Assembly (NCBI GenBank): GCA_032251455.1
Contig: JAVVEG010000045.1
Span: 1 to 6,229, forward strand
Source of the DNA: JAVVEG01 sp032251455
GTDB lineage: Bacteria > Pseudomonadota > Gammaproteobacteria > Pseudomonadales > Pseudohongiellaceae
Direction of reading: 5' to 3'
Length of the DNA stretch: 6,229 nucleotides
Positions within the stretch are counted from its first letter, which is position 1, and every line of letters begins with the position of its first letter. This document shows, piece by piece, positions 1 through 5,312 of the stretch. The position numbers were made by a program, and so were the translations under genes. The notes below the pieces were generated by a model. It was given only the letters and a program-made list of their open reading frames with translations. It did no database searches and was not told where the DNA came from.

Positions 1-1163
1 TGGATGCCGTCAGATTGTTCAATCGTGTCAAATATTCTCAGGTAGGGATCGAATATGAACAGACGATTACGCGTCTGGCCGGTAATTTCCCGCAGAATTT
101 TGTGCTCCTGCATCAGGGCAACCAGCGTGTTGGCTGGCCGATAGGTTGTTTTCAGAACCTTGGCTGCAGCATCCACACTTATTACCGGTTCCCTGAATAG
201 ATGATTGAGCAGCAGATAGGCGGCGGGAGCACGACGACCAAAGTGATCGCCAATAACTTTTTCGGTGCTGGTCTTTAATTGCAGGATCCTGCTCAGGGTA
301 TTGCTCGCTTGCGTTGCCGTTTCGGCAACCCCGACCAGAAAATATTTCAGCCATTGCTGCATGTCGTTCCGGGTCCTCACGAATGTGAGATTGTCGTAAT
401 ACAAGCCTTTGTTCCTCTCGAAGAAAGCGGAGAGATAGAGCAAAGGTCTGTCCAGGACACCACCGGCTACCAGATAGAGCGTGATCAACAGACGACCAAT
501 ACGGCCATTGCCATCCAGAAACGGGTGGATCGTTTCAAACTGGTAATGCGCAATAGCGATGCGGATGAGTGCAGGAATCTGCAACGCATCATTGTTGAGG
601 AATTTCTCCAGGTCCCCCATTAACTCCAGCACATGTTCCTGGCTGGGCGGAATGAACGTCGCATCCGCCAGGCTGGCACCCCCGATCCAGTTCTGACTGT
701 TGCGAAACTCCCCCGGCGCTTTGTGCTCACCACGCACACAGTTCATCAGGATGGCGTGAGTCTGTCGAATTAACCGGGAGGAGATCGGCAGAGTCGCCAG
801 TTCAGAGATGGCATGATTGAGTGCCCGGATGTAGTTATTGACCTCTCTCCACTCGTTCTTTCTCTCAGGGCTGATTTCAGATTCCGGAAGCAGCGCCTCA
901 TCCATATTGGTCTGTGTCCCCTCTATCCGGCTGGATAGCACAGCTTCGTTGGTTACGTGCAAACGGATAAAAAGGTCTATGTCCGGCACCAGGCGCGAGA
1001 ACGCATTGAGTTCTCCCAGTTTGACCGCCGCTTTCTCCAACAACTGATTAATGGCGGGCGAGGTCCACTCCCAGTCATCATTGATTATTGATGGCAGGAA
1101 GTAGTTGTATTGATAGCCTTTTTTGAGCTCTCCGGGCTTATAAGTGTCCAGCGTGATGCTCAT
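1..1163 (-). CDS. fic: Fic-family protein adenylyltransferase (AMPylator), class II, partial at the left edge
   Basis: My - strand translation gives 387 codons without a stop, from ATG (complement of 1161-1163) to the window edge. The Fic catalytic motif HPFLDGNGRIGR is at residues 213-224: H213 is the catalytic base, D217 would bind Mg2+ and the G/N/R residues hold ATP phosphates. Family knowledge: Fic enzymes transfer AMP from ATP to a target Ser, Thr or Tyr. An inhibitory-helix motif SSRIEG lies N-terminally at 77-82, with E81 as the expected inhibitory Glu, so this is a class II self-inhibited Fic like the Shewanella type. The probable target-binding flap is near 160-172. Residues from about 310 to 380 look like a winged-helix domain, ending in a TRNRLFIFDPYL stretch typical of these proteins. 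An AGAGG ribosome site (complement of 1169-1173) lies 5 nt before ATG. Family members are about 370-380 aa, so only a few residues should be missing. The target protein cannot be told from sequence. Confidence 0.93.
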   Translation of the reverse strand, partial: MSITLDTYKPGELKKGYQYNYFLPSIINDDWEWTSPAINQLLEKAAVKLGELNAFSRLVPDIDLFIRLHVTNEAVLSSRIEGTQTNMDEALLPESEISPERKNEWREVNNYIRALNHAISELATLPISSRLIRQTHAILMNCVRGEHKAPGEFRNSQNWIGGASLADATFIPPSQEHVLELMGDLEKFLNNDALQIPALIRIAIAHYQFETIHPFLDGNGRIGRLLITLYLVAGGVLDRPLLYLSAFFERNKGLYYDNLTFVRTRNDMQQWLKYFLVGVAETATQASNTLSRILQLKTSTEKVIGDHFGRRAPAAYLLLNHLFREPVISVDAAAKVLKTTYRPANTLVALMQEHKILREITGQTRNRLFIFDPYLRIFDTIEQSDGI

Positions 1164-1204
1164 TTGCGCCTCTTGGAATCAGCTGAAAGTACAATAATAA
1201 TGTT

Positions 1205-1238
1205 TATATGATACTTTATAAACTAAAAGTATCATATA
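1205..1238. promoter_or_regulatory. 13-bp perfect inverted repeat in the fic promoter region, candidate operator
   Basis: The arms TATATGATACTTT (1205-1217) and AAAGTATCATATA (1226-1238) are perfectly complementary around an 8-base spacer. The element lies about 40-75 bp before the fic start, in the most AT-rich part of the window, and its arms hold hexamers resembling -10 boxes (such as TATCAT and TATAAA). A dimeric repressor bound here could block fic transcription. The winged-helix C-terminus of the Fic protein makes autoregulation a reasonable guess, but that is inference. The same sequence could form a hairpin in the fic leader RNA. Confidence 0.5.
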
Positions 1239-1281
1239 CGGAATCTTATTGTAACTTCCGTCAGATCTAATCTATGTAATA

Positions 1282-1476
1282 TTGGAAAAGTCTGCATTGA
1301 TCGCATTGATACTTGTCATGGGCGTCGCTCACGTGACATCGGCGCAGGAAGCCCAGCGGCTTGCGGTCGTCGAAGCAGGCCTCCGCCACCAGCTTTCAGG
1401 CTTGCCAAGTCTTGGCGGGCGGAGTAACTTGTCTCTGCCTGCCAAAAAAAACAACATCACCTGGAGGTCTCAATGA
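1282..1476 (+). CDS. Doubtful small secreted-type peptide, 64 aa
   Basis: This reading frame starts at TTG and ends in a TGA that overlaps the ATG of the CBS gene (ATGA at 1473-1476). Its first 21 residues look like a signal peptide: a lysine at position 3, a hydrophobic core ALIALILVMGVAHV and a TSA cleavage-like end before QEAQ. The remaining 40 or so residues match no family I know. Against it are the absence of a ribosome site before the TTG and a C-terminal part that merely runs through the CBS gene's own ribosome site. It could be a real leader peptide coupled to the CBS gene, the remnant of a longer exported protein, or chance. Confidence 0.25.
   Translation: MEKSALIALILVMGVAHVTSAQEAQRLAVVEAGLRHQLSGLPSLGGRSNLSLPAKKNNITWRSQ
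1381..1424 (+). other. Possible hairpin in the leader of the CBS gene
   Basis: An outer pair CTCCGCC (1381-1387) and GGCGGAG (1418-1424) encloses a compact inner palindrome GCCAAG-T-CTTGGC (1404-1416). The structure ends about 40 nt before the CBS gene's ribosome site. The two pairings overlap in space but not in sequence, so both could form or alternate. No riboswitch class is recognised and no T-run follows, so this is not a standard terminator. Confidence 0.25.
1463..1467 (+). promoter_or_regulatory. Ribosome binding site of the CBS-domain gene
   Basis: GGAGG lies 5 nt before ATG 1473. This is the strongest Shine-Dalgarno match in the window and fixes the start of the CBS protein. It shows the gene can be translated on its own, whatever the status of the upstream overlapping frame. 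Confidence 0.8.
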
Positions 1477-1946
1477 AAAGAACTGCACGGGAAATTCTGC
1501 GCGAAAAAAATGGTCATATGGTGACCATCAGCACCGAAGCCACCATTTATCAGGCCGTGAAAGTCATGGCGCAAAACCGGGTTGGGTCCGTGGTGGTAAC
1601 CGATGAAGACCGCATAGTCGGCATCTGGACTGAACGGGACCTCATGTACCGGGTTCTGGAGGAGGATTTCAACCCCAGAACAGAATTCATCAGCCAGAGC
1701 ATGTCTACCTCTCTGATCTCGGCCAATGTCGATGAGCAGGCTTTTCAGCTTTACGACAAATTTCTGGGCAAACGCATTCGCCACCTTCTGATAGAAGAGG
1801 ACGGCGAGTACATCGGCATTCTTTCGGTCGGTGATGTAATGCGGGCCAACCTGCAGCAACGCGCCGAGGAATACCGTGACCTGAATGAGATGGTCAGCAT
1901 GGAGTATTACGAAAACTGGAAAATCAAACACCAGGAAGCACATTGA
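1473..1946 (+). CDS. Stand-alone CBS-domain-pair (Bateman module) protein, 157 aa
   Basis: Two CBS domains fill the protein. CBS1 covers about residues 14-64 and carries the nucleotide-ribose signature GIWTERD (50-56). CBS2 covers about 73-127 with GILSVGD (115-121). In both, the Thr/Ser and Asp are the residues that usually contact ribose and phosphate. An acidic, aromatic helical tail (126-157) follows. No catalytic, membrane or DNA-binding domain is present, so it is probably a cytoplasmic sensor or partner protein. CBS pairs commonly bind AMP, ADP, ATP, SAM or NAD-type ligands, but which one cannot be told here. The start is fixed by GGAGG 5 nt upstream. The gene is separated from nuoA by about 360 bp, so co-transcription is possible but not shown. 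A role in energy or redox sensing next to complex I would be a guess from position. Confidence 0.88.
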   Translation: MKRTAREILREKNGHMVTISTEATIYQAVKVMAQNRVGSVVVTDEDRIVGIWTERDLMYRVLEEDFNPRTEFISQSMSTSLISANVDEQAFQLYDKFLGKRIRHLLIEEDGEYIGILSVGDVMRANLQQRAEEYRDLNEMVSMEYYENWKIKHQEAH

Positions 1947-2066
1947 CAAGAACCCGCTGAACGGTCGGAAAAAGGGCTTGCCATCACTTTCTGATACGTG
2001 TAGATTTTCAGGCACTATCTAGGCCGGAATGCCATTGGTTTAGAAAGTTTTACTTTGTATTGCATC

Positions 2067-2084
2067 TCATGGCATCCGCCATGA
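2067..2084 (+). terminator. Short hairpin after the CBS gene, weak terminator candidate
   Basis: TCATGGC and GCCATGA form a perfect 7-bp stem with an ATCC loop. It lies 120 nt past the CBS stop codon. The only T-run nearby (TTTT at 2091-2094) starts 7 nt after the stem, too far for a textbook intrinsic terminator. It may equally be a palindromic protein site. Confidence 0.25.
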
Positions 2085-2219
2085 CATGGGTTTTAAGGTG
2101 TTTTTTCTGAAACTGATTTTTCCAACAAAGACGATGAAGGGGAGTTGATTAATTCTGCAGTAGGTGCGTAGTAAGCTATTACACTTGTATTAGAATGGCT
2201 GGGTTCAAGAGGCTCTGTT

Positions 2220-2261
2220 GTTGATAGAACTGACAGAGTTGTTGACAGAATCGTTGACAGA
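2220..2261 (+). repeat. Four copies of a GTTGACAGA-like 9-mer upstream of nuoA
   Basis: The copies start at 2220 (GTTGATAGA), 2229 (ACTGACAGA), 2241 and 2253 (both exactly GTTGACAGA), giving steps of 9, 12 and 12 bp. The last two are identical and roughly one helical turn apart, as expected for a protein that binds side by side. The core TTGACA also equals the consensus -35 box, but no acceptable -10 box follows either exact copy at 16-18 bp. The block ends 46 bp before the nuoA start. A regulator array for the nuo promoter or leader is plausible; no known regulator site is recognised. Confidence 0.5.
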
Positions 2262-2294
2262 CCTCATTTAGCCAGTTCGTCCAACCCCCCCGAA

Positions 2295-2299
2295 AAGGA
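2295..2299 (+). promoter_or_regulatory. Ribosome binding site deciding the nuoA start
   Basis: AAGGA is 8 nt before the TTG at 2308 but only 2 nt before the in-frame TTG at 2302. The spacing favours 2308. There is no ATG in frame until 2350, which would cut into the first membrane helix. Confidence 0.6.
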
Positions 2300-2307
2300 T
2301 ATTGGGA

Positions 2308-2784
2308 TTGGATAGCGCAAACCAGCTACTGGACGCTCTGCGTCCATTCATGACCTATTTTGTACTCGTTTTGCTCATCGTGATCACGATGCTGGCAATT
2401 TCGGCCCTGCTTGGCCAACAAACCTCACGCCCCGCCAAGGACACACCCTACGAATCCGGTATCGTATCGGTAGGCAGCGCACATTTCCGTATCTCCGTCC
2501 ATTTCTACATCACGGCCATCCTGTTCATCATCTTCGATCTGGAAGTGGTGTTCCTGTTTGCCTGGGCCGTTTCCATTCGCGACACCGGCTGGGCTGGCTT
2601 TCTTGAAATCAGCCTGTTCATCTTTATCCTTGGCGCCGCATTGCTGTATCTGTGGCGTGTCGGGGCGCTTGACTGGCGCACCCAGACCCAGCGCCGGCAG
2701 CTGAAAACGTTGCAGGGCCCGGGCGGGGTTACCAATATCGCCCCTGATTCCGTCAGCAGGCAAACTCCTGGAGCACACTCATGA
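2308..2784 (+). CDS. nuoA: NADH:quinone oxidoreductase subunit A (complex I, membrane subunit)
   Basis: NuoA is a small inner-membrane subunit at the junction of the hydrophilic arm and membrane arm, beside the quinone channel. From TTG 2308 the protein has 158 aa (E. coli NuoA has 147), with three membrane helices at about residues 14-36, 66-88 and 94-120. The family landmarks are the loop YESGIVSVGSAHFRIS (48-63), the second helix with acidic residues D77 and E79 (IIFDLEVVFLFAW), and RVGALDW (117-123). The polar C-terminal tail from about 124 is slightly longer than in E. coli and poorly conserved. The TTG start was chosen for its spacing to AAGGA; TTG 2302 would add two residues. The stop codon overlaps the nuoB start in ATGA (2781-2784), which suggests translational coupling. 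It is the first gene of the nuo operon. Confidence 0.95.
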   Translation: MDSANQLLDALRPFMTYFVLVLLIVITMLAISALLGQQTSRPAKDTPYESGIVSVGSAHFRISVHFYITAILFIIFDLEVVFLFAWAVSIRDTGWAGFLEISLFIFILGAALLYLWRVGALDWRTQTQRRQLKTLQGPGGVTNIAPDSVSRQTPGAHS

Positions 2785-3422
2785 CCTGGCAGCTGGAAAA
2801 AGCCGATGCGTCCCCTGCCCCACGCCGGGGCAGCAGCAATTTCGAGGACTATATCCGTCGCAACGTGGTCATGGGCCGGCTTGAAGACATGGTGTCCTGG
2901 GGGCGCAAGAATTCATTGTGGCCCTTCAATTTCGGCCTGTCCTGCTGCTATGTGGAGATGGCCACCGCCTTCACCAGTCGGCACGACCTGGCCCGTTTCG
3001 GCTCTGAAGTAATCCGGGGCACCCCCAGACAGGCCGACCTGATAGTGATCGCCGGCACGGTATTCCGCAAAATGGCCCCGGTGGTGGAGCTGCTTTATGA
3101 ACAGCTGATGGAACCTCGCTGGGTCATCTCCATGGGCTCCTGCGCCAACTCAGGGGGCATGTATGACATTTATTCGGTGGTCCAGGGGGTCGACAAGTTT
3201 CTGCCGGTGGATGTGTATGTTTCAGGTTGTCCACCGCGCCCGGAAGCCCTGCTGCAGGGCCTGGTGCTGCTGCAGGAATCCATCGGCCGGGAACAGCGAC
3301 CACTGAGCTGGGTGATCAATGACCAGCAGGTCTACCGCAAGGAAGCCGATCCGGTACAAAGAGAAAAACGCCATGCCGAACGGATAGCGGCTACTGAATT
3401 ACGCAGCCCGGATGAGGTGTAA
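2781..3422 (+). CDS. nuoB: NADH:quinone oxidoreductase subunit B (cluster N2 subunit)
   Basis: NuoB carries the [4Fe-4S] cluster N2, which hands electrons to quinone in the connecting arm of complex I. The 213-aa protein is close to E. coli NuoB (220 aa) over nearly its whole length. The four N2 ligands are present: the tandem pair C55-C56 in GLSCCYVEM, C121 in GSCANSGGMYDIYS, and C150 in SGCPPRPEA. WGRKNSLWPFNFG (40-52) and the PRQADL motif (82-87) are also typical. The C-terminus ends in RSPDEV, matching the E. coli ending RTPDEI. ATG 2781 overlaps the nuoA stop and has TGGAG 7 nt upstream, so both coupling and independent initiation are possible. A 47-bp gap separates it from nuoCD. Confidence 0.98.
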   Translation: MTWQLEKADASPAPRRGSSNFEDYIRRNVVMGRLEDMVSWGRKNSLWPFNFGLSCCYVEMATAFTSRHDLARFGSEVIRGTPRQADLIVIAGTVFRKMAPVVELLYEQLMEPRWVISMGSCANSGGMYDIYSVVQGVDKFLPVDVYVSGCPPRPEALLQGLVLLQESIGREQRPLSWVINDQQVYRKEADPVQREKRHAERIAATELRSPDEV

Positions 3423-3469
3423 TCACCCATCGACAGACTGCGCACACAGCAACGAGACCGATAACAACA

Positions 3470-5251
3470 ATGAAGGCTGCCACAGACACACTGCAGAATG
3501 CCAGCAAGGGCACTCATACCTTGATCGAGGAACTCGATTTCCGTTTTGAGCAAGGCATCGTCTCAGTCCACAGTTTTGCCGACGACATACCGGTCCTCTG
3601 GCTGGAGCGCGAGGCACTGAAACCCGTGTTGGCCTATCTGCGCCAGGACGCCTCCATTCATTACCAGATGTTGTTTGATATTACCGCCGTGGATGAGCGC
3701 ACCCGCGTCAACTCGCTGGGACAGCCACTGGCCGACTTCACCGTCACCTACCATCTGATGTCGTTCACCGACAATTGCGATATCCGCATCAAGGTCGCTC
3801 TCTCGCTCCCGGACCTCAAGCTGCCCAGCATCGCCGAGCTGTGGCCCAATGCCAACTGGTATGAACGTGAATGCTGGGACATGTTCGGCATCCAGTTCAA
3901 GGGACATCCCAACCTGACCCGGATTCTGCTGCCACCCACCTGGCAGGGTCATGCCCTGCGCAAGGATCACCCGGCCCGGGCCACGGAAATGGAACCCTAT
4001 TCCCTGACCGAGGAACGTCAGCAGGCAGAGCAGGAGGCGCTGCGCTTCAACCCGGAAGAATGGGGCATGACCCGTGCATCCAACAATTCGGAGTTCATGT
4101 TCCTGAACCTGGGCCCCAACCACCCCAGCGTGCATGGTGTGTTCCGGATAGCCCTGCAACTGGATGGCGAGATTCTGGTCGATGCTGTTCCCGATATCGG
4201 CTACCACCATCGTGGCGCCGAGAAAATGGCTGAGCGTCAATCCTGGCACACCTATATTCCCTACACCGACCGCATCGACTACCTGGGCGGGGTGATGAAC
4301 AACCTGCCCTATGTGATGGCGGTGGAACAAATGGCTGGCATCGTTGTGCCCGACCGGGTCAAGGTGATCAGAATCATGCTGTGCGAATTGTTCCGCATTG
4401 CCAGCCATCTGTTGTTCTATGGCACTTTTGCTCAGGATGTGGGCCAGCTTTCTCCGGTTTTCTATATGTTTGTCGACCGGGAAAAGGTGTTCAACATCAT
4501 CGAGTCCATCTGCGGTGCGCGCATGCACCCGGGCTGGTTCCGTATTGGCGGTGTCGCCCAGGACCTGCCCCAGGGCTGGGATATCCGCCTGCGGGAATTG
4601 CTGGATTATATGCCGGCACGGCTGGCCGACTATGACAAGATGGTCATGGCCAACGGCATTCTCAAGCGCCGCACCCAGGGGGTTGGCGCCTACACCACCA
4701 AAGACGCGCTGGACTGGGGCGTTACCGGGGCCGGGCTGCGCGCCACCGGCATGGAATGGGATTTCCGCAAACAGCGTCCCTACAGTGGCTATGATCAATT
4801 CGATTTCGAGGTGCCCATCGCCGTCAACGGCGACTGCTATGACCGCTGTGCCGTGCGGGTTGAGGAAATCCGCCAGAGCCTGCGCATCATCAGGCAGTGT
4901 GTCGATAATATGCCAGCTGGCCCTTATAAATCCAGCCATGCCCTCACCACACCGCCACTGAAAGAAAAGAGCAAGCTGGATATAGAAACCCTGATCAATC
5001 ATTTTTTGAGTGTGAGCTGGGGCCCGGTCATCGCCCCCAATGAGGTAACCACCTGCATTGAGGCCACCAAGGGTCTGAACAGCTATTACCTGACCAGCGA
5101 TGGCAGCACCAACTCCTATCGCACCCGGATACGTACCCCTTCATTCGCCCATTTGCAGATGATTCCGGAAATCAGCCGCGGCTTCATGGTGGCCGACCTG
5201 ATCGCCATCATTGCCAGTATCGATTTTGTCATGGCGGATGTGGACCGATGA
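3470..5251 (+). CDS. nuoCD: NADH:quinone oxidoreductase fused subunit C/D
   Basis: This single 593-aa protein joins the 30-kDa (NuoC) and 49-kDa (NuoD) subunits of the complex I connecting arm, as in E. coli (about 600 aa). The NuoC part covers about residues 20-180, with the signature NANWYERECWDMFGIQFKGH (127-146) and PLRKD-like ALRKDHPAR (162-170). The NuoD part covers about 205-593, starting at EFMFLNLGPNHPSVHG. By alignment to Thermus Nqo4 the quinone-head ligands are H222 (HPSVHG) and Y271 (DRIDYL), both present. GYHHRGAEKM (244-253), RIGGVAQDLP (358-367), TGAGLRATG (419-427) and the terminal DFVMADVDR are all conserved. The linker at about 180-203 contains the usual PEEWGM. ATG 3470 has no clear ribosome site (only GAGA 12 nt away), yet no other start lies upstream in frame. 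The stop TGA overlaps a downstream ATG (ATGA at 5248-5251). Confidence 0.98.
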   Translation: MKAATDTLQNASKGTHTLIEELDFRFEQGIVSVHSFADDIPVLWLEREALKPVLAYLRQDASIHYQMLFDITAVDERTRVNSLGQPLADFTVTYHLMSFTDNCDIRIKVALSLPDLKLPSIAELWPNANWYERECWDMFGIQFKGHPNLTRILLPPTWQGHALRKDHPARATEMEPYSLTEERQQAEQEALRFNPEEWGMTRASNNSEFMFLNLGPNHPSVHGVFRIALQLDGEILVDAVPDIGYHHRGAEKMAERQSWHTYIPYTDRIDYLGGVMNNLPYVMAVEQMAGIVVPDRVKVIRIMLCELFRIASHLLFYGTFAQDVGQLSPVFYMFVDREKVFNIIESICGARMHPGWFRIGGVAQDLPQGWDIRLRELLDYMPARLADYDKMVMANGILKRRTQGVGAYTTKDALDWGVTGAGLRATGMEWDFRKQRPYSGYDQFDFEVPIAVNGDCYDRCAVRVEEIRQSLRIIRQCVDNMPAGPYKSSHALTTPPLKEKSKLDIETLINHFLSVSWGPVIAPNEVTTCIEATKGLNSYYLTSDGSTNSYRTRIRTPSFAHLQMIPEISRGFMVADLIAIIASIDFVMADVDR

Positions 5252-5310
5252 AAGTGGCTGTTGATGAAAGTGACTACTAATGCAAACAACTACTAAAGCA
5301 AGCTACTACT
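5247..5310 (+). repeat. Four degenerate 16-bp tandem repeats between nuoCD and nuoE
   Basis: The copies are GATGAAAGTGGCTGTT (5247), GATGAAAGTGACTACT (5263), AATGCAAACAACTACT (5279) and AAAGCAAGCTACTACT (5295). Neighbours match at 13, 11 and 13 of 16 positions, mostly differing by transitions. A fifth unit at 5311 keeps only its first bases (GATGGA) and then decays into nuoE. The repeat begins inside the last codons of nuoCD and supplies its stop codon context, so it fills the entire intergenic gap. It probably arose by slippage or unequal duplication and then drifted. Confidence 0.7.
5248..5280 (+). CDS. Mini reading frame 1 (10 aa), possible translational relay
   Basis: ATG 5248 overlaps the nuoCD stop in ATGA. 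The frame encodes MKVAVDESDY and ends at TAA 5278-5280, whose last base starts the next ATG. There is no good ribosome site before it, so any translation would depend on ribosomes finishing nuoCD. It has no recognisable function as a peptide; the value, if any, would be in passing ribosomes on to nuoE. It may be a by-product of the 16-bp repeat. Confidence 0.25.
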   Translation: MKVAVDESDY

Positions 5311-5312
5311 GA
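5280..5312 (+). CDS. Mini reading frame 2 (10 aa), possible translational relay
   Basis: ATG 5280 begins on the last base of the previous TAA (TAATG). The frame encodes MQTTTKASYY and stops at TGA 5310-5312, whose last base starts the nuoE ATG (TGATG). Its length equals that of mini frame 1 because both are built from two 16-bp repeat units. No independent ribosome site is seen. Coding status is unproven. Confidence 0.25.
   Translation: MQTTTKASYY

Larger units (their letters stand above)
1947..2307 (+). other. Non-coding leader region upstream of nuoA
   Basis: No convincing gene is seen in these 361 bases, which are AT-richer than the flanking genes. The region contains a short hairpin (2067-2084), a possible -10 box TAGAAT at 2191-2196 (5 of 6 to consensus, but with no good -35 at 16-18 bp), a cluster of GTTGACAGA-like repeats (2220-2261), a run of seven C (2285-2291) and the nuoA ribosome site. 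It most likely holds the nuo promoter and its control sites. A TAGAAT promoter would give a leader RNA of about 100 nt. Confidence 0.5.

Noticed and set aside
67..623. Short + and - strand frames in the first 620 bases
   Set aside because: All lie within the fic gene in other frames. The Fic frame is continuous with conserved motifs throughout, so they are shadows.
1..1163. A frameshift or internal stop in fic, because no long complete frame closes within the window
   Set aside because: Codon-by-codon reading from the ATG gives 387 uninterrupted residues with all motifs in order. The gene simply continues past the left edge.
1470..2015. A 181-codon - strand frame opposite the CBS gene
   Set aside because: It is antisense to a well-supported CBS-domain protein, has no family resemblance and is explained as a shadow frame.
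2242..2282. Consensus -35 boxes TTGACA at 2242 and 2254 as nuo promoters
   Set aside because: At 16-18 bp downstream there is no sequence close to TATAAT; the best candidate, CATTTA at 2265-2270, matches only two of six bases.
1947..2301. tRNA, riboswitch or insertion sequence in the nuoA leader
   Set aside because: No cloverleaf, no recognised riboswitch core, no transposase frame and no terminal inverted repeats are seen.
3563..5002. A 479-codon open frame on the - strand inside nuoCD
   Set aside because: It lies opposite a clear nuoCD coding sequence. Its length comes from the GC-rich third-position bias of the real gene, and its translation matches no family I know.
5247..5310. CRISPR-like or iteron array between nuoCD and nuoE
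   Set aside because: The 16-bp units are directly abutting without spacers, degenerate and inside an operon, so neither a CRISPR array nor a replication origin fits.
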